64,000 nucleotides of DNA from NCBI GenBank assembly GCA_030430625.1, contig JAUIKL010000003.1, positions 17,287-81,286 on the forward strand, written 5' to 3'. A program made the position numbers and the translations under genes. This stretch comes from Gemmatimonadota bacterium (GTDB taxonomy: Bacteria; Gemmatimonadota; Gemmatimonadetes; Longimicrobiales; Gaopeijiaceae). Below are positions 28,176-36,260 of this stretch, piece after piece. Under the pieces are notes generated by a model that was given only the letters and a program-made list of their open reading frames with translations, was not told the origin of the DNA and did not search any database. How positions within the stretch are numbered: the stretch's first letter is position 1; the number at the start of each line of letters is the position of its first letter.

Positions 28176-28218
28176 GACAAAGGAAAACTCCTCCCCGACG
28201 GGCTGTCGGGGAGGAGTT
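28176..28218 (-). terminator. Intrinsic terminator of the gltB-amtB-glnK operon
   Basis: A perfect 14-base-pair inverted repeat, AACTCCTCCCCGAC / GTCGGGGAGGAGTT (28186-28199 and 28205-28218), has a five-base loop. On the minus strand it is followed by TTCCTTTG, 49 bases after the glnK stop. The U-tract is imperfect but the stem is very stable. It separates the nitrogen operon from the LVIVD gene. Confidence 0.8.
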
Positions 28219-28266
28219 GGACGCCGAGGCGCTCGAGGCTACGCGAGGACGGCGCAGAGCCGGCGT

Positions 28267-28617
28267 CTACTTCACCGGCGTCACCGCCGCCGAGTCCACC
28301 TCGCCGGTGCGGATCCGAACGACCCGCTCGACCGGCAGGACGAAGATCTTTCCGTCGCCCACGTCCCCGGTGCGTGCGTTTTCGACGATCGCGTCGATGG
28401 TCGCCTCGACGTACGGCTCGCTCACGCCGACATCGATCATGATCTTCTCGGTCAGTTCCATTTTTACGGTCGTGCCGCGGTACGTCTCGACGGTCTCCGC
28501 CTCGGCGCCGTGGCCGTGCACCCGGGACACCGTCATCCCCTTCACTTCGACCCGGTAGAGCGCCTTGAGGACGTCGTTGAGTCGATCGGGCCGAATGACT
28601 GCCTTGATCAGCTTCAT
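28267..28617 (-). CDS. glnK: PII-family nitrogen regulatory protein (GlnK/GlnB)
   Basis: 116 aa, full PII length. Conserved PII parts: KLIKAVIRP at the start, ARTGDVGDGKIFVLPVE and VVRIRTGE at the C-terminal nucleotide site, and Lys58. The T-loop (35-58) reads GHGAEAETVETYRGTTVKMELTEK. Position 51 is Val instead of the uridylylated Tyr, position 49 is Thr, and position 39 is Glu instead of the 2-oxoglutarate/Mg-contacting Gln. It is co-transcribed after amtB, its ATG overlapping the amtB stop by four bases. The genetic link fits the usual role of PII binding AmtB to control ammonium uptake, but regulation by uridylylation at Tyr51 is not possible here. Confidence 0.92.
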   Translation of the reverse strand: MKLIKAVIRPDRLNDVLKALYRVEVKGMTVSRVHGHGAEAETVETYRGTTVKMELTEKIMIDVGVSEPYVEATIDAIVENARTGDVGDGKIFVLPVERVVRIRTGEVDSAAVTPVK

Positions 28618-29927
28618 CGGGCTTCCTCCGAGGTCGTCACGAAACGCGACGGCTTGTCGTGATCGGGGTCCATGTCGAAGACGCCGACGGCCTCGTCGTC
28701 GAGGAGCAGCAGCGCGCCCTCCCCTGTCGAGTAGGCCTCCTCACCGTGGTTGGCGAGGTCGAGGCCCTGGCGTTCCTGCTTGTCGTCGACGCGAAGCGGG
28801 AGGACGAGTCCGATCGCCTTGAGGATGCCCACGGTCAGGATCCCGCTGTAGGCGAAGACCGCGATGACCGACAGGGCCTGCGACAGCACCTGGCCCGGGT
28901 TGCCCTCGACCAGTCCGGCCGCGGGGCTGCCCAAGGACGTCTGGGCGAAGACACCGGTGAGGATCGCTCCCACGATCCCTCCCAGTCCGTGTGCGGCGAA
29001 GACGTCCAGCGAATCGTCGAGCCGTGTTCGAGCCCGCCACTCGAGCGCGAAGTAGCTCGGCACGGCGGCGAGTGCTCCGATCACCAGAGCCGAGACCGGA
29101 GAGACGAACCCGGCCGCGGGCGTGATGGAGACGAGACCCACGACGACGCCGGTCGCGAGGCCGACTGCGGTGACCCGCTTGGTGTTCATGAGGTCCAGGA
29201 TGGCCCAGACGAGGAGTGTCGCGGCCGGCGCCAACATCGTGTTGGTGAACGCCAGAACGGCGATCCCGTCGGCGGCCAGAGCGCTCCCGCCGTTGAAACC
29301 GAACCAGCCGAACCAGAGGAGGCCCGCTCCGAGGAGCACGAACGGCACGTTGTGCGGAAGGAGTGCCTGCCGACCGTAGTCCTTCCTGGGGCCGAGCACG
29401 TACGCGGCCACGAGCGCGGCCGCACCGGCGTTGACGTGCACCACGGCGCCACCGGCGAAGTCCAGGGCGCCGAGCGTGTGGTCGACCCACCCGCCACCCC
29501 ACACCCAATGCGTCACGGGGGCGTAGACCAGGACGAGCCACGCTCCGATGAAGGCCATGTAGGCAGGGAAAGCCATGCGGCCGACCACCGCGCCCGAAAC
29601 GAGGGCAGCGGTGATGATGGCGAACGTCCCCTGGAACGCGAAGAAGAGCATGTGGGGGATCGTCCCGTTGGCCTCCAGGTCGACCCCGTTCATGAGGACC
29701 ATCGAGAAGTCACCGATGAAGGAGTTCCCTTCACCGAAAGCCAGGGAATACCCGACCAGGGGCCAGAGTACACCCGCCACGCTCATCGCGATGAAACTCA
29801 TCATCATCGTGTTGAGCGCGTTCTTTGATCGCACCAGCCCTCCGTAGAAGAAGGCCAGCGCGGGTGTCATGAGAAGAACCAGCGCGGTCGATATGAGGAC
29901 CCACGCGGTATCGGGAGCAGAGATCAT
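28614..29927 (-). CDS. amtB: Ammonium transporter AmtB
   Basis: 437 aa from ATG 29927, four-base overlap with the gltB stop. It starts directly with the first TM (DTAWVLISTALVLLMTPALAFFYGGLVRSKNALNTMMMS), so there is no cleavable signal peptide, and has eleven hydrophobic helices. The two pore histidines are in VVHVNAG and AAHGLGGIVG, with the family motifs PxTHWVWGGGW and FNGGSAL. The C-terminal tail (~45 residues, ending DKPSRFVTTSEEAR) is cytoplasmic and would meet PII. The placement between gltB and glnK ties ammonium entry to glutamate synthesis. Confidence 0.96.
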   Translation of the reverse strand: MISAPDTAWVLISTALVLLMTPALAFFYGGLVRSKNALNTMMMSFIAMSVAGVLWPLVGYSLAFGEGNSFIGDFSMVLMNGVDLEANGTIPHMLFFAFQGTFAIITAALVSGAVVGRMAFPAYMAFIGAWLVLVYAPVTHWVWGGGWVDHTLGALDFAGGAVVHVNAGAAALVAAYVLGPRKDYGRQALLPHNVPFVLLGAGLLWFGWFGFNGGSALAADGIAVLAFTNTMLAPAATLLVWAILDLMNTKRVTAVGLATGVVVGLVSITPAAGFVSPVSALVIGALAAVPSYFALEWRARTRLDDSLDVFAAHGLGGIVGAILTGVFAQTSLGSPAAGLVEGNPGQVLSQALSVIAVFAYSGILTVGILKAIGLVLPLRVDDKQERQGLDLANHGEEAYSTGEGALLLLDDEAVGVFDMDPDHDKPSRFVTTSEEAR

Positions 29928-32900
29928 GATGTCGGAGGAGATGGTGGAGTGGGAGGGCTTTCCGCACGGCGGCGTTCAGTCGTTCCGAACCGTGGGGAGG
30001 GACCGGTGCTGCTCTGTTCTCGGCCCGCCGGGCGCTGCGCGGTACTCATGCTCGACGCCAGGCGAGCCACGCGTTGGTCCGGTTGCCACTCTTGCGCCTC
30101 CTCCGGTGCACTTCTCGGCTCGACCCTCCAGAAGCGGGTCGCGCTCGCGGGCCACGCATTGAGGACGCGCGCGGCCTTCTGGGAGCCCGTCGCGGCGCGA
30201 TGGGCTTCGAGGAGCAGTCTCAACTCCTCCAGTGCCTCGTCCTCGGTCACGAGATGGTAGCTGACGTGTCCGGGGTTGAGGCGCGCCGGGAAGTCGCCCA
30301 GGGAATCGAGCACGTACGCCCGCCCCCCCGACATCCCGGCGCCGAAGTTCCGGCCGGTCGGCCCCAGAACGGCCACGATGCCCCCGGTCATGTACTCACA
30401 GGCGTGCTTTCCGGCCCCTTCGACAACGGCCAGCGCACCCGAGTTGCGGACCGCGAAGCGATCCCCCACGCGGCCCGCCACGAAGAGCGAACCACCCGTG
30501 GCTCCGTACAGGAGCGTGTTGCCCGCCAGGACGGCCTGTCCGCCCATGATGCCCGAGCGCGCAGGGCGGCGGATGGAGATACTCCCTCCCGTCATGCCCT
30601 TGCCGACGTAGTCGTTCGCCTCACCCTCGAGGCGGATGTGAACACCGTCGACCAGCCATGCGCCCAGAGACTGGCCCGCTGAGCCGACCAGTCCGATGTC
30701 GATCCGGCCGTCCGGAAGGCCCGCGTCACCGTGGAGAGCGGCAATCGCTCCGCTCAGGCGAGCGCCGACCGTTCGATCGTAGTTCCGGATCTCCCACGTC
30801 CCCTCGAAATCCTCCTTCCGGCTCACGGCGCCGGCGGCGGCCTGAAGGATCGCGTCGTCGAAGCGTTCCTCCGTGCCGCGGTTCGGGATTCCGGCGGAGA
30901 CGAGGGGCGCGTCCGCGTTCGACACGAGGAGGCTCGACAGATCGACCCCCTCCCACCGTGCGTCCGCTGGCGTCGGTAGCTGCTCGAGCAGGTCGGCACG
31001 ACCGATCACCTCGTCGAGGCGCTCGTACCCGAGGTGCGCCAGGATCTCCCGCACTTCTCCCGCGACACCCTCGAAGAATCGGATGAGCATCTCGGGTGTG
31101 CCGAAGTACTTCTTCCGGAGGTGTTCGGCCTGGGTCGCGATTCCGACGGGGCAGGTGTTCGAGTGGCACTGTCGCGCCATCTTGCACCCGAGGGCGATGA
31201 GCGCCGCCGTTCCGAACCCGTACCTCTCGGCACCCAGAAGCGCGGCCTTCACGACGTCGCGCCCGGTGTGGAGGCCACCGTCCGTCGTGAGCATGATGCG
31301 GTTGCGCAGCCCGTTGCGGACGAGGGTCTGCTGGGCTTCGGCCACACCCAACTCCCATGGCGCGCCCGCGTGCTTGATCGACGTCAGCGGAGAGGCTCCG
31401 GTTCCGCCGTCGGCACCGCTGATGTGTACGACGTCGGCGTACGCCTTGGCCACGCCGGCCGCGATCGTCCCCACACCCTCGCTCGCGACGAGCTTCACGG
31501 CGATCCGTGCTCGGGGGTTCACGGTACGCAGGTCGTAGATGAGCTGTGCGAGGTCCTCGATGGAATAGATGTCGTGGTGGGGCGGGGGAGAGATGAGCGG
31601 CGTTCCGGGGCGCACGTGACGCCGCGCCGCGATGTAGGCCGACACCTTGAAGCCCGGAAGCTGGCCACCTTCACCCGGCTTCGACCCCTGGGCCATCTTG
31701 ATCTCGATCTCGTCGGCGGCGGCCAGGTACCCGGCCGTCACACCGAAGCGTCCCGACGCCACCTGCTTGATGCGGGAGTTCGCATCGTTCATCGGGCCAC
31801 CCGGTGTGTAGCGATCCGGGTGTTCGCCCCCCTCACCGGAGTTGGACTGCGCTCCGATCCGGTTCATGGCTCGGGCGATGTCCTCGTGGGTCTCGGCGCT
31901 GAGCGCACCGAGGGACATCGCGCCCGTCTGGAAACGCCGGGTGATGTCCGCGACCGACTCCACGCGGTCGATCGAGATCGGCTCCCGATCGGAGGAGAAG
32001 GTCAGAAGGTCACGGAGTGACGTGGGCGGCCGGCCGTGGACCAGGTCCGCGTACGTCCGGTACTCCTCGTCACCACCGTCTTGAACGGCGGCGTGGAGGG
32101 CTCTCCACACGGGCGGCTCGTTCGCGTGGTACTCCGGTCCGCGCCGGTACCGGAACCACCCGCCCTTGTCGAGCGCCGGCTCCTCGAGCCCCGCCGCGTC
32201 CATCCTCGCTGCGATCTCGTCCGCGATCGCCTGAATCTCGATCCCTCCGATCCGCGACCGCATGGCCGGGAACCAGTCGTCGATCAGCTGCCGGCCAAGG
32301 CCGACGGCCTCGAAGATCTGAGCTCCGTGATACGAGGCCACCGAGCAGATGCCCATCTTGGCCATGATCTTCAGGAGGCCGGACTCGCTGGCCTGGACGA
32401 AGCGTCGTTCTACGTCGTCTGCATCGCTGGTCGCGCGTACGGTGGCGAGGGCCAGCCAGGGGTTCACGACCTCGGCGCCGAAACCGATCAGCGTCGCGAA
32501 GTGGTGGACGTCCCGGGCATCAGCGACTTCCGCGCCGATGCTCACCCGGGTGCGCAGTCCCTCGTCGATGAGGTGGTGGTGGACGGCCGACACCGCGAGA
32601 AGCATCGGGATGGGCGCGGAACCCGGCGTCCCCATCCGGTCCGAAACGACCACGAAGTCGTAGCCATCCCGGACCGCGTTGGCCGCCGACACGCGCAGGG
32701 CCTGGAGGGCAGCGGAGAGGGCCGGGCCTCCCCCGCCCACTTCGTACTCGGCCTTCAGGGTGATGGCGTGCAGCCCCGACGCCGCCTGAGTCCGCAGGAG
32801 GTCCAGAGTGGCGTCGGTGACGATCGGGGAGGGAATGTGGGTACGCGCCGCCGCGTCGGGACCCGGTTCCAACCATGAACCACGCTTGCCCAGGTAGGTG

Positions 32901-34606
32901 TCGAGCGACATGACCAGTCGCTCCCGAATCGAGTCCATCGGCGGGTTGGTGACCTGGGCGAAGCGCTGACGCAGGTAGCTGTACAGCGTTCTCGACGCAT
33001 CCGAGAAGACGGAGAGCGGTGAGTCGTCTCCCATCGAGCCGATGCCGTCCTTCCCGTCCTCGGCCATGGGCGTGAGGATGAGCCGGAGCTCTTCGGCGGT
33101 GTAGCCGTGGACGATCTGCAGACGATCGAGATCGACGACCGCGTCGGACCCCCCCCTTGGGGTGTCGACCGGGGCAGACGCACCGGTGACCGAGGGATCC
33201 GACGCGGTTGTGTCGATCGACTCGGCAGGATGAACCCTGCGGAGCCGTTCCTGAATCCACGTGTGATAGGGGCGGCGCTTGGCGATCGTCCGCTTGATCT
33301 CACGGTTGTTGACGAAGCGACCCGCGCGCGTATCGACCGCGAGCATGCGACCGGGCCCGATCCGACCCGACTCCAGAACCTCTCCGGGCGGCAGGTCGAG
33401 GATGCCGACTTCGGATCCTACGATCACGAGCCCGTCGCTGGTCCGTTGATATCGAGCGGGGCGCAGACCGTTGCGGTCCATCGAAGCCGCCACGACGGCT
33501 CCGTCGGTGAAGACGAGCCCTGCGGGGCCCTCCCACGGTTCACCCACGCAGGCCCGGACCTCGTAGAAAGCGCGCAGCTCCGGGTCGATGCCGGGCATCC
33601 GCTCCCAGGCCTCCGGAATCAGAGACGCCATCGCCTCGAGTACGTCACATCCCGAGGTGATGAGGAGGTCGAGGGCTTCGTCGAGGGAGGCCGTGTCCGA
33701 CCCGGCGTGGGAGAGAACCGGCGCGAGGGAAGGGACCTGGCGGCCCCACTCCGATGCGGCGAGCTCACCTTCCCGAGCCGCCATCCAGGCCCGGTTTCCG
33801 AGGAGGGTGTTCACCTCGCCGTTGTGGGCGATCCGCCGGAACGGCTGAGCGAGATGCCACTGCGGTGTGGTGTTGGTGGCGAAGCGCTGGTGGAAGACGG
33901 CCAGAGCCGAGACCGTCTCGGGGTCGGCGAGGTCCGGGTAGAACCGGGTCAGGACTTCCCCTTGAACGAGCGCCTTGTACACGACCGTCCGGGACGACAT
34001 CGAGACGATGTAGGCGTCGAGACCGACGTCGGACAGCCTCGCCTCCGCGTCCCGACGGGCCGCGTACAGCAGCGTTTCGAAGGCCGAGTCGTCGGGCGCA
34101 GAGGCCAGGGCGCCATCGTCGTCGTCGGCCGTCGCAGGAGCAGAGCCGAGGATCAGCTGTTCGACACGAGGCATGGCCGCGTGTGCCACCTGCCCGAGGG
34201 CGTCGGGGTCGGTCGGAACGAGCCGCCACCCGAGGGACACGGCGCCGGACTCGACCGCAGCCGTCTCGATCAGAAGGCGGGCGTGTTCCGCGTCCGCCGG
34301 GTCCTGGGGCAAGAAGACCATGGCCACGCCGACGAGACCGTCATGGTCTGCGATCGTCGGGACATCCCGTTCGAGGAGTCGGACCGGCAATTGAATGGTG
34401 AGGCCCGCCCCGTCGGCCGACTGACCATCGGCGCCGACGGCCCCGCGGTGGGCCAGGTTGGTCAGCCCACGAAGGGCCAACTGAATGAGTCTGTGGCTCG
34501 GATCACCCGCGATGGATGCGACGAAGCCCATGCCACACGCGTCATGCTCGAATTCGGCGTCGTAGAGCGGGTATGCGGCAGGTCCTTGGGCTTCGTTCTC
34601 GTGCAT
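29924..34606 (-). CDS. gltB: Glutamate synthase large subunit (GltB)
   Basis: 1560 aa from ATG 34606; the frame is open to 34672. Residues 1-23 are a propeptide ending just before the catalytic Cys24 (DACGMGF) of the class II glutaminase domain. The central and FMN-binding synthase domains follow (FQTGAMSLGALSAETHEDIARAM, quoted in part; GADGGTGASPL, TTDGGLHTGRDV). A 3Fe-4S site has Cys1141, Cys1147 and Cys1152, the same spacing as in E. coli GltB. Then comes the GXGXG beta-helix domain (NDYVGKGMTGGSISIRRP). The C-terminal ~40 residues are Ser/Pro-rich. No gltD-like small subunit lies in the window. The electron donor (NADPH via a distant GltD, or ferredoxin) is open. Confidence 0.95.
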   Translation of the reverse strand: MHENEAQGPAAYPLYDAEFEHDACGMGFVASIAGDPSHRLIQLALRGLTNLAHRGAVGADGQSADGAGLTIQLPVRLLERDVPTIADHDGLVGVAMVFLPQDPADAEHARLLIETAAVESGAVSLGWRLVPTDPDALGQVAHAAMPRVEQLILGSAPATADDDDGALASAPDDSAFETLLYAARRDAEARLSDVGLDAYIVSMSSRTVVYKALVQGEVLTRFYPDLADPETVSALAVFHQRFATNTTPQWHLAQPFRRIAHNGEVNTLLGNRAWMAAREGELAASEWGRQVPSLAPVLSHAGSDTASLDEALDLLITSGCDVLEAMASLIPEAWERMPGIDPELRAFYEVRACVGEPWEGPAGLVFTDGAVVAASMDRNGLRPARYQRTSDGLVIVGSEVGILDLPPGEVLESGRIGPGRMLAVDTRAGRFVNNREIKRTIAKRRPYHTWIQERLRRVHPAESIDTTASDPSVTGASAPVDTPRGGSDAVVDLDRLQIVHGYTAEELRLILTPMAEDGKDGIGSMGDDSPLSVFSDASRTLYSYLRQRFAQVTNPPMDSIRERLVMSLDTYLGKRGSWLEPGPDAAARTHIPSPIVTDATLDLLRTQAASGLHAITLKAEYEVGGGGPALSAALQALRVSAANAVRDGYDFVVVSDRMGTPGSAPIPMLLAVSAVHHHLIDEGLRTRVSIGAEVADARDVHHFATLIGFGAEVVNPWLALATVRATSDADDVERRFVQASESGLLKIMAKMGICSVASYHGAQIFEAVGLGRQLIDDWFPAMRSRIGGIEIQAIADEIAARMDAAGLEEPALDKGGWFRYRRGPEYHANEPPVWRALHAAVQDGGDEEYRTYADLVHGRPPTSLRDLLTFSSDREPISIDRVESVADITRRFQTGAMSLGALSAETHEDIARAMNRIGAQSNSGEGGEHPDRYTPGGPMNDANSRIKQVASGRFGVTAGYLAAADEIEIKMAQGSKPGEGGQLPGFKVSAYIAARRHVRPGTPLISPPPHHDIYSIEDLAQLIYDLRTVNPRARIAVKLVASEGVGTIAAGVAKAYADVVHISGADGGTGASPLTSIKHAGAPWELGVAEAQQTLVRNGLRNRIMLTTDGGLHTGRDVVKAALLGAERYGFGTAALIALGCKMARQCHSNTCPVGIATQAEHLRKKYFGTPEMLIRFFEGVAGEVREILAHLGYERLDEVIGRADLLEQLPTPADARWEGVDLSSLLVSNADAPLVSAGIPNRGTEERFDDAILQAAAGAVSRKEDFEGTWEIRNYDRTVGARLSGAIAALHGDAGLPDGRIDIGLVGSAGQSLGAWLVDGVHIRLEGEANDYVGKGMTGGSISIRRPARSGIMGGQAVLAGNTLLYGATGGSLFVAGRVGDRFAVRNSGALAVVEGAGKHACEYMTGGIVAVLGPTGRNFGAGMSGGRAYVLDSLGDFPARLNPGHVSYHLVTEDEALEELRLLLEAHRAATGSQKAARVLNAWPASATRFWRVEPRSAPEEAQEWQPDQRVARLASSMSTAQRPAGREQSSTGPSPRFGTTERRRAESPPTPPSPPTS

Positions 34607-34627
34607 GATCGGTGTGGGATCGAGGGT

Positions 34628-34664
34628 AAAAAATGACCGGCACTTCGTCAGGGAAGGGCCGGTC
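34628..34664 (-). terminator. Terminator hairpin in the gltB leader, probable attenuator
   Basis: On the minus strand GACCGGC (34664-34658) pairs with GCCGGTC (34641-34635). An inner stem CTTC/GAAG follows after one mismatch, with a six-base loop, and the hairpin is followed by A and six T. The run ends 22 bases before the gltB start codon, too close for a promoter between. An upstream GCCGG (about 34698-34702) and a second copy of ACGAAGTG just before the hairpin could pair with its 5' arm and form an antiterminator. I therefore read it as conditional termination of the gltB operon. Confidence 0.65.
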
Positions 34665-34761
34665 CGTGTCACTTCGTTCGCTACTCGCGTGGGATCACAG
34701 ACTCCGGCGGTACGGCTCCTTATTCAGGTTCGCTGGGGATTTCATACGACAACAGCGGTTC

Positions 34762-34767
34762 ATTATG
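34762..34767 (-). promoter_or_regulatory. Candidate -10 element of the gltB operon
   Basis: CATAAT on the minus strand (five of six bases match TATAAT). The -35 hexamer 17 bases upstream (CTCGGA) is poor, so an activator may be needed. The start would lie about 150 bases before gltB, leaving a leader that contains the attenuator-like hairpin. There is no GG-N10-GC pair, so a sigma-54 promoter is not supported. Confidence 0.35.
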
Positions 34768-34863
34768 CCAAACCCCGACACCCGTCCGAGTGCATCGGCA
34801 CTCGGTTGGCTTAGTTTTCGTTGGCATCGGGGCATCTTCGAGGTTCCGTACGCGATACGGCGG

Positions 34864-34881
34864 TTTGAATATTTATTCAAA
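34864..34881. promoter_or_regulatory. Perfect AT-rich palindrome upstream of gltB
   Basis: TTTGAATA-TT-TATTCAAA: eight-base arms and a two-base spacer, all but two of the 18 bases A or T, in a region of about two-thirds GC. It has the size of a dimeric repressor or activator site. It lies about 100 bases upstream of the -10 candidate of gltB and about 85 bases after the phosphatase stop. The cognate regulator is unknown. Confidence 0.5.
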
Positions 34882-34964
34882 TGTACACACTTGTGATCGA
34901 TGGTGCAAGTCGGGGTGCGCGTTGCGCACGGGAGACCGGTGCACCCGCCGACGGGTGGAGGCGC

Positions 34965-36089
34965 TCAGCGCTCCCCGCGCAGGACGCGCAGAAGGGCTCG
35001 GCCGACCTCGTCGTTCCTGCGGATCCCGCCGAAGGCTTCGGCGCCCGGGCCCCGCGCAAAAAGCGGGACCATGACCCCCGTGTGGGATCCCGAGGAGTAG
35101 CCCATCACGACGTCGCGATCGTCGTCGTAGTCCAGGGAAACCCCGCCGGTCTCGTGGTCCGACGTGACGAGGACCAGCGTTTCGGGATGCGCGGCCTGAT
35201 AGTCCAGGACCTGTCGGACGGCGGCCGCGAAGTCCAGCATCTCGCCGACGATCGTACCCATGTCGGCGTTGGCGTGGGACTGCGTATCCGACTCCTCGTT
35301 CTCGATCATGAGGAAGAACCCGTCCGGGTCCCGATCGAGGATGCCGAGCGCCTTCTCGACCATGGTGGCCAGCGCGCTCTCACCGCGGTCGGGCACGATG
35401 CCCATGTCCCCCTGCGCGAGGAGCCCGAAGAGCCGATCGGTCGAAGACGGGTCGACAGCGGTGAGCTCCTCGATCGTCTCCACGTACGTGTAGCCGGACC
35501 GAATCCGATCCATCAGAGCGCCGTCGTCCCCCTGTGCTGGACCGTCGAACGACATGCGACCGCCTCCGAGAACGACGGTCAGTTCGCGGTCGACCAACTG
35601 TCGGGAGAGTTCGGGGAAGGCGTAGCGTGTCGGACTGTGGAGTGCGAACGAGGCCGGAGTGGCGTCGACGATCGAGGTGGTGGTGATCAGTCCCGTGGCG
35701 AGCCCGCGCGCCGCGGCCGCCTCGGTGGCGTTCTCCACGGGCAAAGAGTCCGGCCCGACGCCCACAGCTCCCATGAAGGTCCTGACCCCCGTGGCGTACG
35801 CCGTGGCCGTGGGCGCGCTGCCGGAGACGACATGATCGGCGCCCTGCGTATCGACGAGGCCGATCTGCATGTCCGACACCCCGATCGAAGGGTCGGCCAT
35901 GTAGGCCATGGTCCAGTGGGACAACCCGGCGCCGTCGGCGATCATGACGACCACACGCGTGGGTGCCGGGGTGGAGTCGGTTCCGGTCCCTGTACGATCG
36001 GCGGGCTCGGCGCGTCCGCAGGCCGCACCCAGCAGGGCGGTTCCCGTGACGAGGGCGACGGTGAGTCTCGAACGTAGGGCGTTCGTCAT
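34965..36089 (-). CDS. PhoA-type alkaline phosphatase lipoprotein
   Basis: 374 aa from ATG 36089. The lipoprotein signal ends TALLGAAC (Cys24). The alkaline phosphatase superfamily core is complete: VVMIADGAGLSHW (first metal Asp), VSGSAPTATAYATG with the nucleophilic Ser, LGGGRMSF, MIENEESDTQSHAN (metal Glu/Asp/His), TSDHETGGVSL and GSHTGVMVPLFARGPGA with the last metal His. Relative to E. coli PhoA, the residue before the nucleophile is Gly rather than Asp101, so the Arg166 contact differs. The substrate is probably phosphate monoesters in the periplasm; it may equally act on phospholipid or polyphosphate esters. Shorter than E. coli PhoA (471 aa). Confidence 0.9.
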   Translation of the reverse strand: MTNALRSRLTVALVTGTALLGAACGRAEPADRTGTGTDSTPAPTRVVVMIADGAGLSHWTMAYMADPSIGVSDMQIGLVDTQGADHVVSGSAPTATAYATGVRTFMGAVGVGPDSLPVENATEAAAARGLATGLITTTSIVDATPASFALHSPTRYAFPELSRQLVDRELTVVLGGGRMSFDGPAQGDDGALMDRIRSGYTYVETIEELTAVDPSSTDRLFGLLAQGDMGIVPDRGESALATMVEKALGILDRDPDGFFLMIENEESDTQSHANADMGTIVGEMLDFAAAVRQVLDYQAAHPETLVLVTSDHETGGVSLDYDDDRDVVMGYSSGSHTGVMVPLFARGPGAEAFGGIRRNDEVGRALLRVLRGER

Positions 36090-36207
36090 GGTCGTCGGTG
36101 GTGTGGCGTGGGCGTTGACCGGGTCCGTCGGATTCTCGCGGATATCGCCGGGGAGCGGGGGGTGCCTGCGGTAACGGGGAGGTCACGGTAGACCGGAGGC
36201 CTCTCCT

Positions 36208-36256
36208 TGACAACTTAGGAGAGTGCGTCGAGCCTTCTCCTAACTGAACTAGGAGA
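36208..36256 (+). promoter_or_regulatory. Promoter/operator region of PadR-permease module 3
   Basis: A consensus -35 TTGACA at 36208-36213 is followed by the inverted repeat TTAGGAGA (36215-36222) / TCTCCTAA (36236-36243) and a third copy, CTAGGAGA (36249-36256). The third copy also supplies the ribosome site of the PadR start codon. Palindromes of this kind are typical autoregulatory PadR sites. A matching -10 is not clear. Confidence 0.55.
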
Positions 36257-36260
36257 GTCT

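Larger units (their letters stand above)
34607..34964. other. gltB leader and gltB/phosphatase intergenic region
   Basis: 358 bases between gltB and the phosphatase gene (both on the minus strand). From the phosphatase end toward gltB: two GC-rich hairpins at 34920-34965 (GTGCGC-AAC-GCGCAC and CACCCG/CGGGTG on the minus strand) without U-tract, an AT-rich palindrome at 34864-34881, a CATAAT -10 candidate at 34762-34767, an open frame for a 16-22-residue leader peptide (ending at about 34695), and the terminator hairpin at 34628-34664. No larger gene is present. Confidence 0.6.

Noticed and set aside
28659..29828. 389-residue plus-strand frame
   Set aside because: Antisense of amtB; Arg/Glu/Asp-rich shadow.
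33107..34636. 509-residue plus-strand frame opposite gltB
   Set aside because: Antisense to the conserved glutaminase region of GltB; composition typical of shadow frames in high-GC DNA.
34741..34790. Sigma-54-like TGGCA near the gltB promoter
   Set aside because: The second half (GC at N10) is absent, so a sigma-54 promoter is not supported.
34864..34881. FNR/CRP-type reading of the palindrome (TTGA...TCAA)
   Set aside because: Resembles TTGAT-N4-ATCAA only loosely (TTGAA-N6-TTCAA); no evidence for the regulator, so reported only as an unassigned palindrome.
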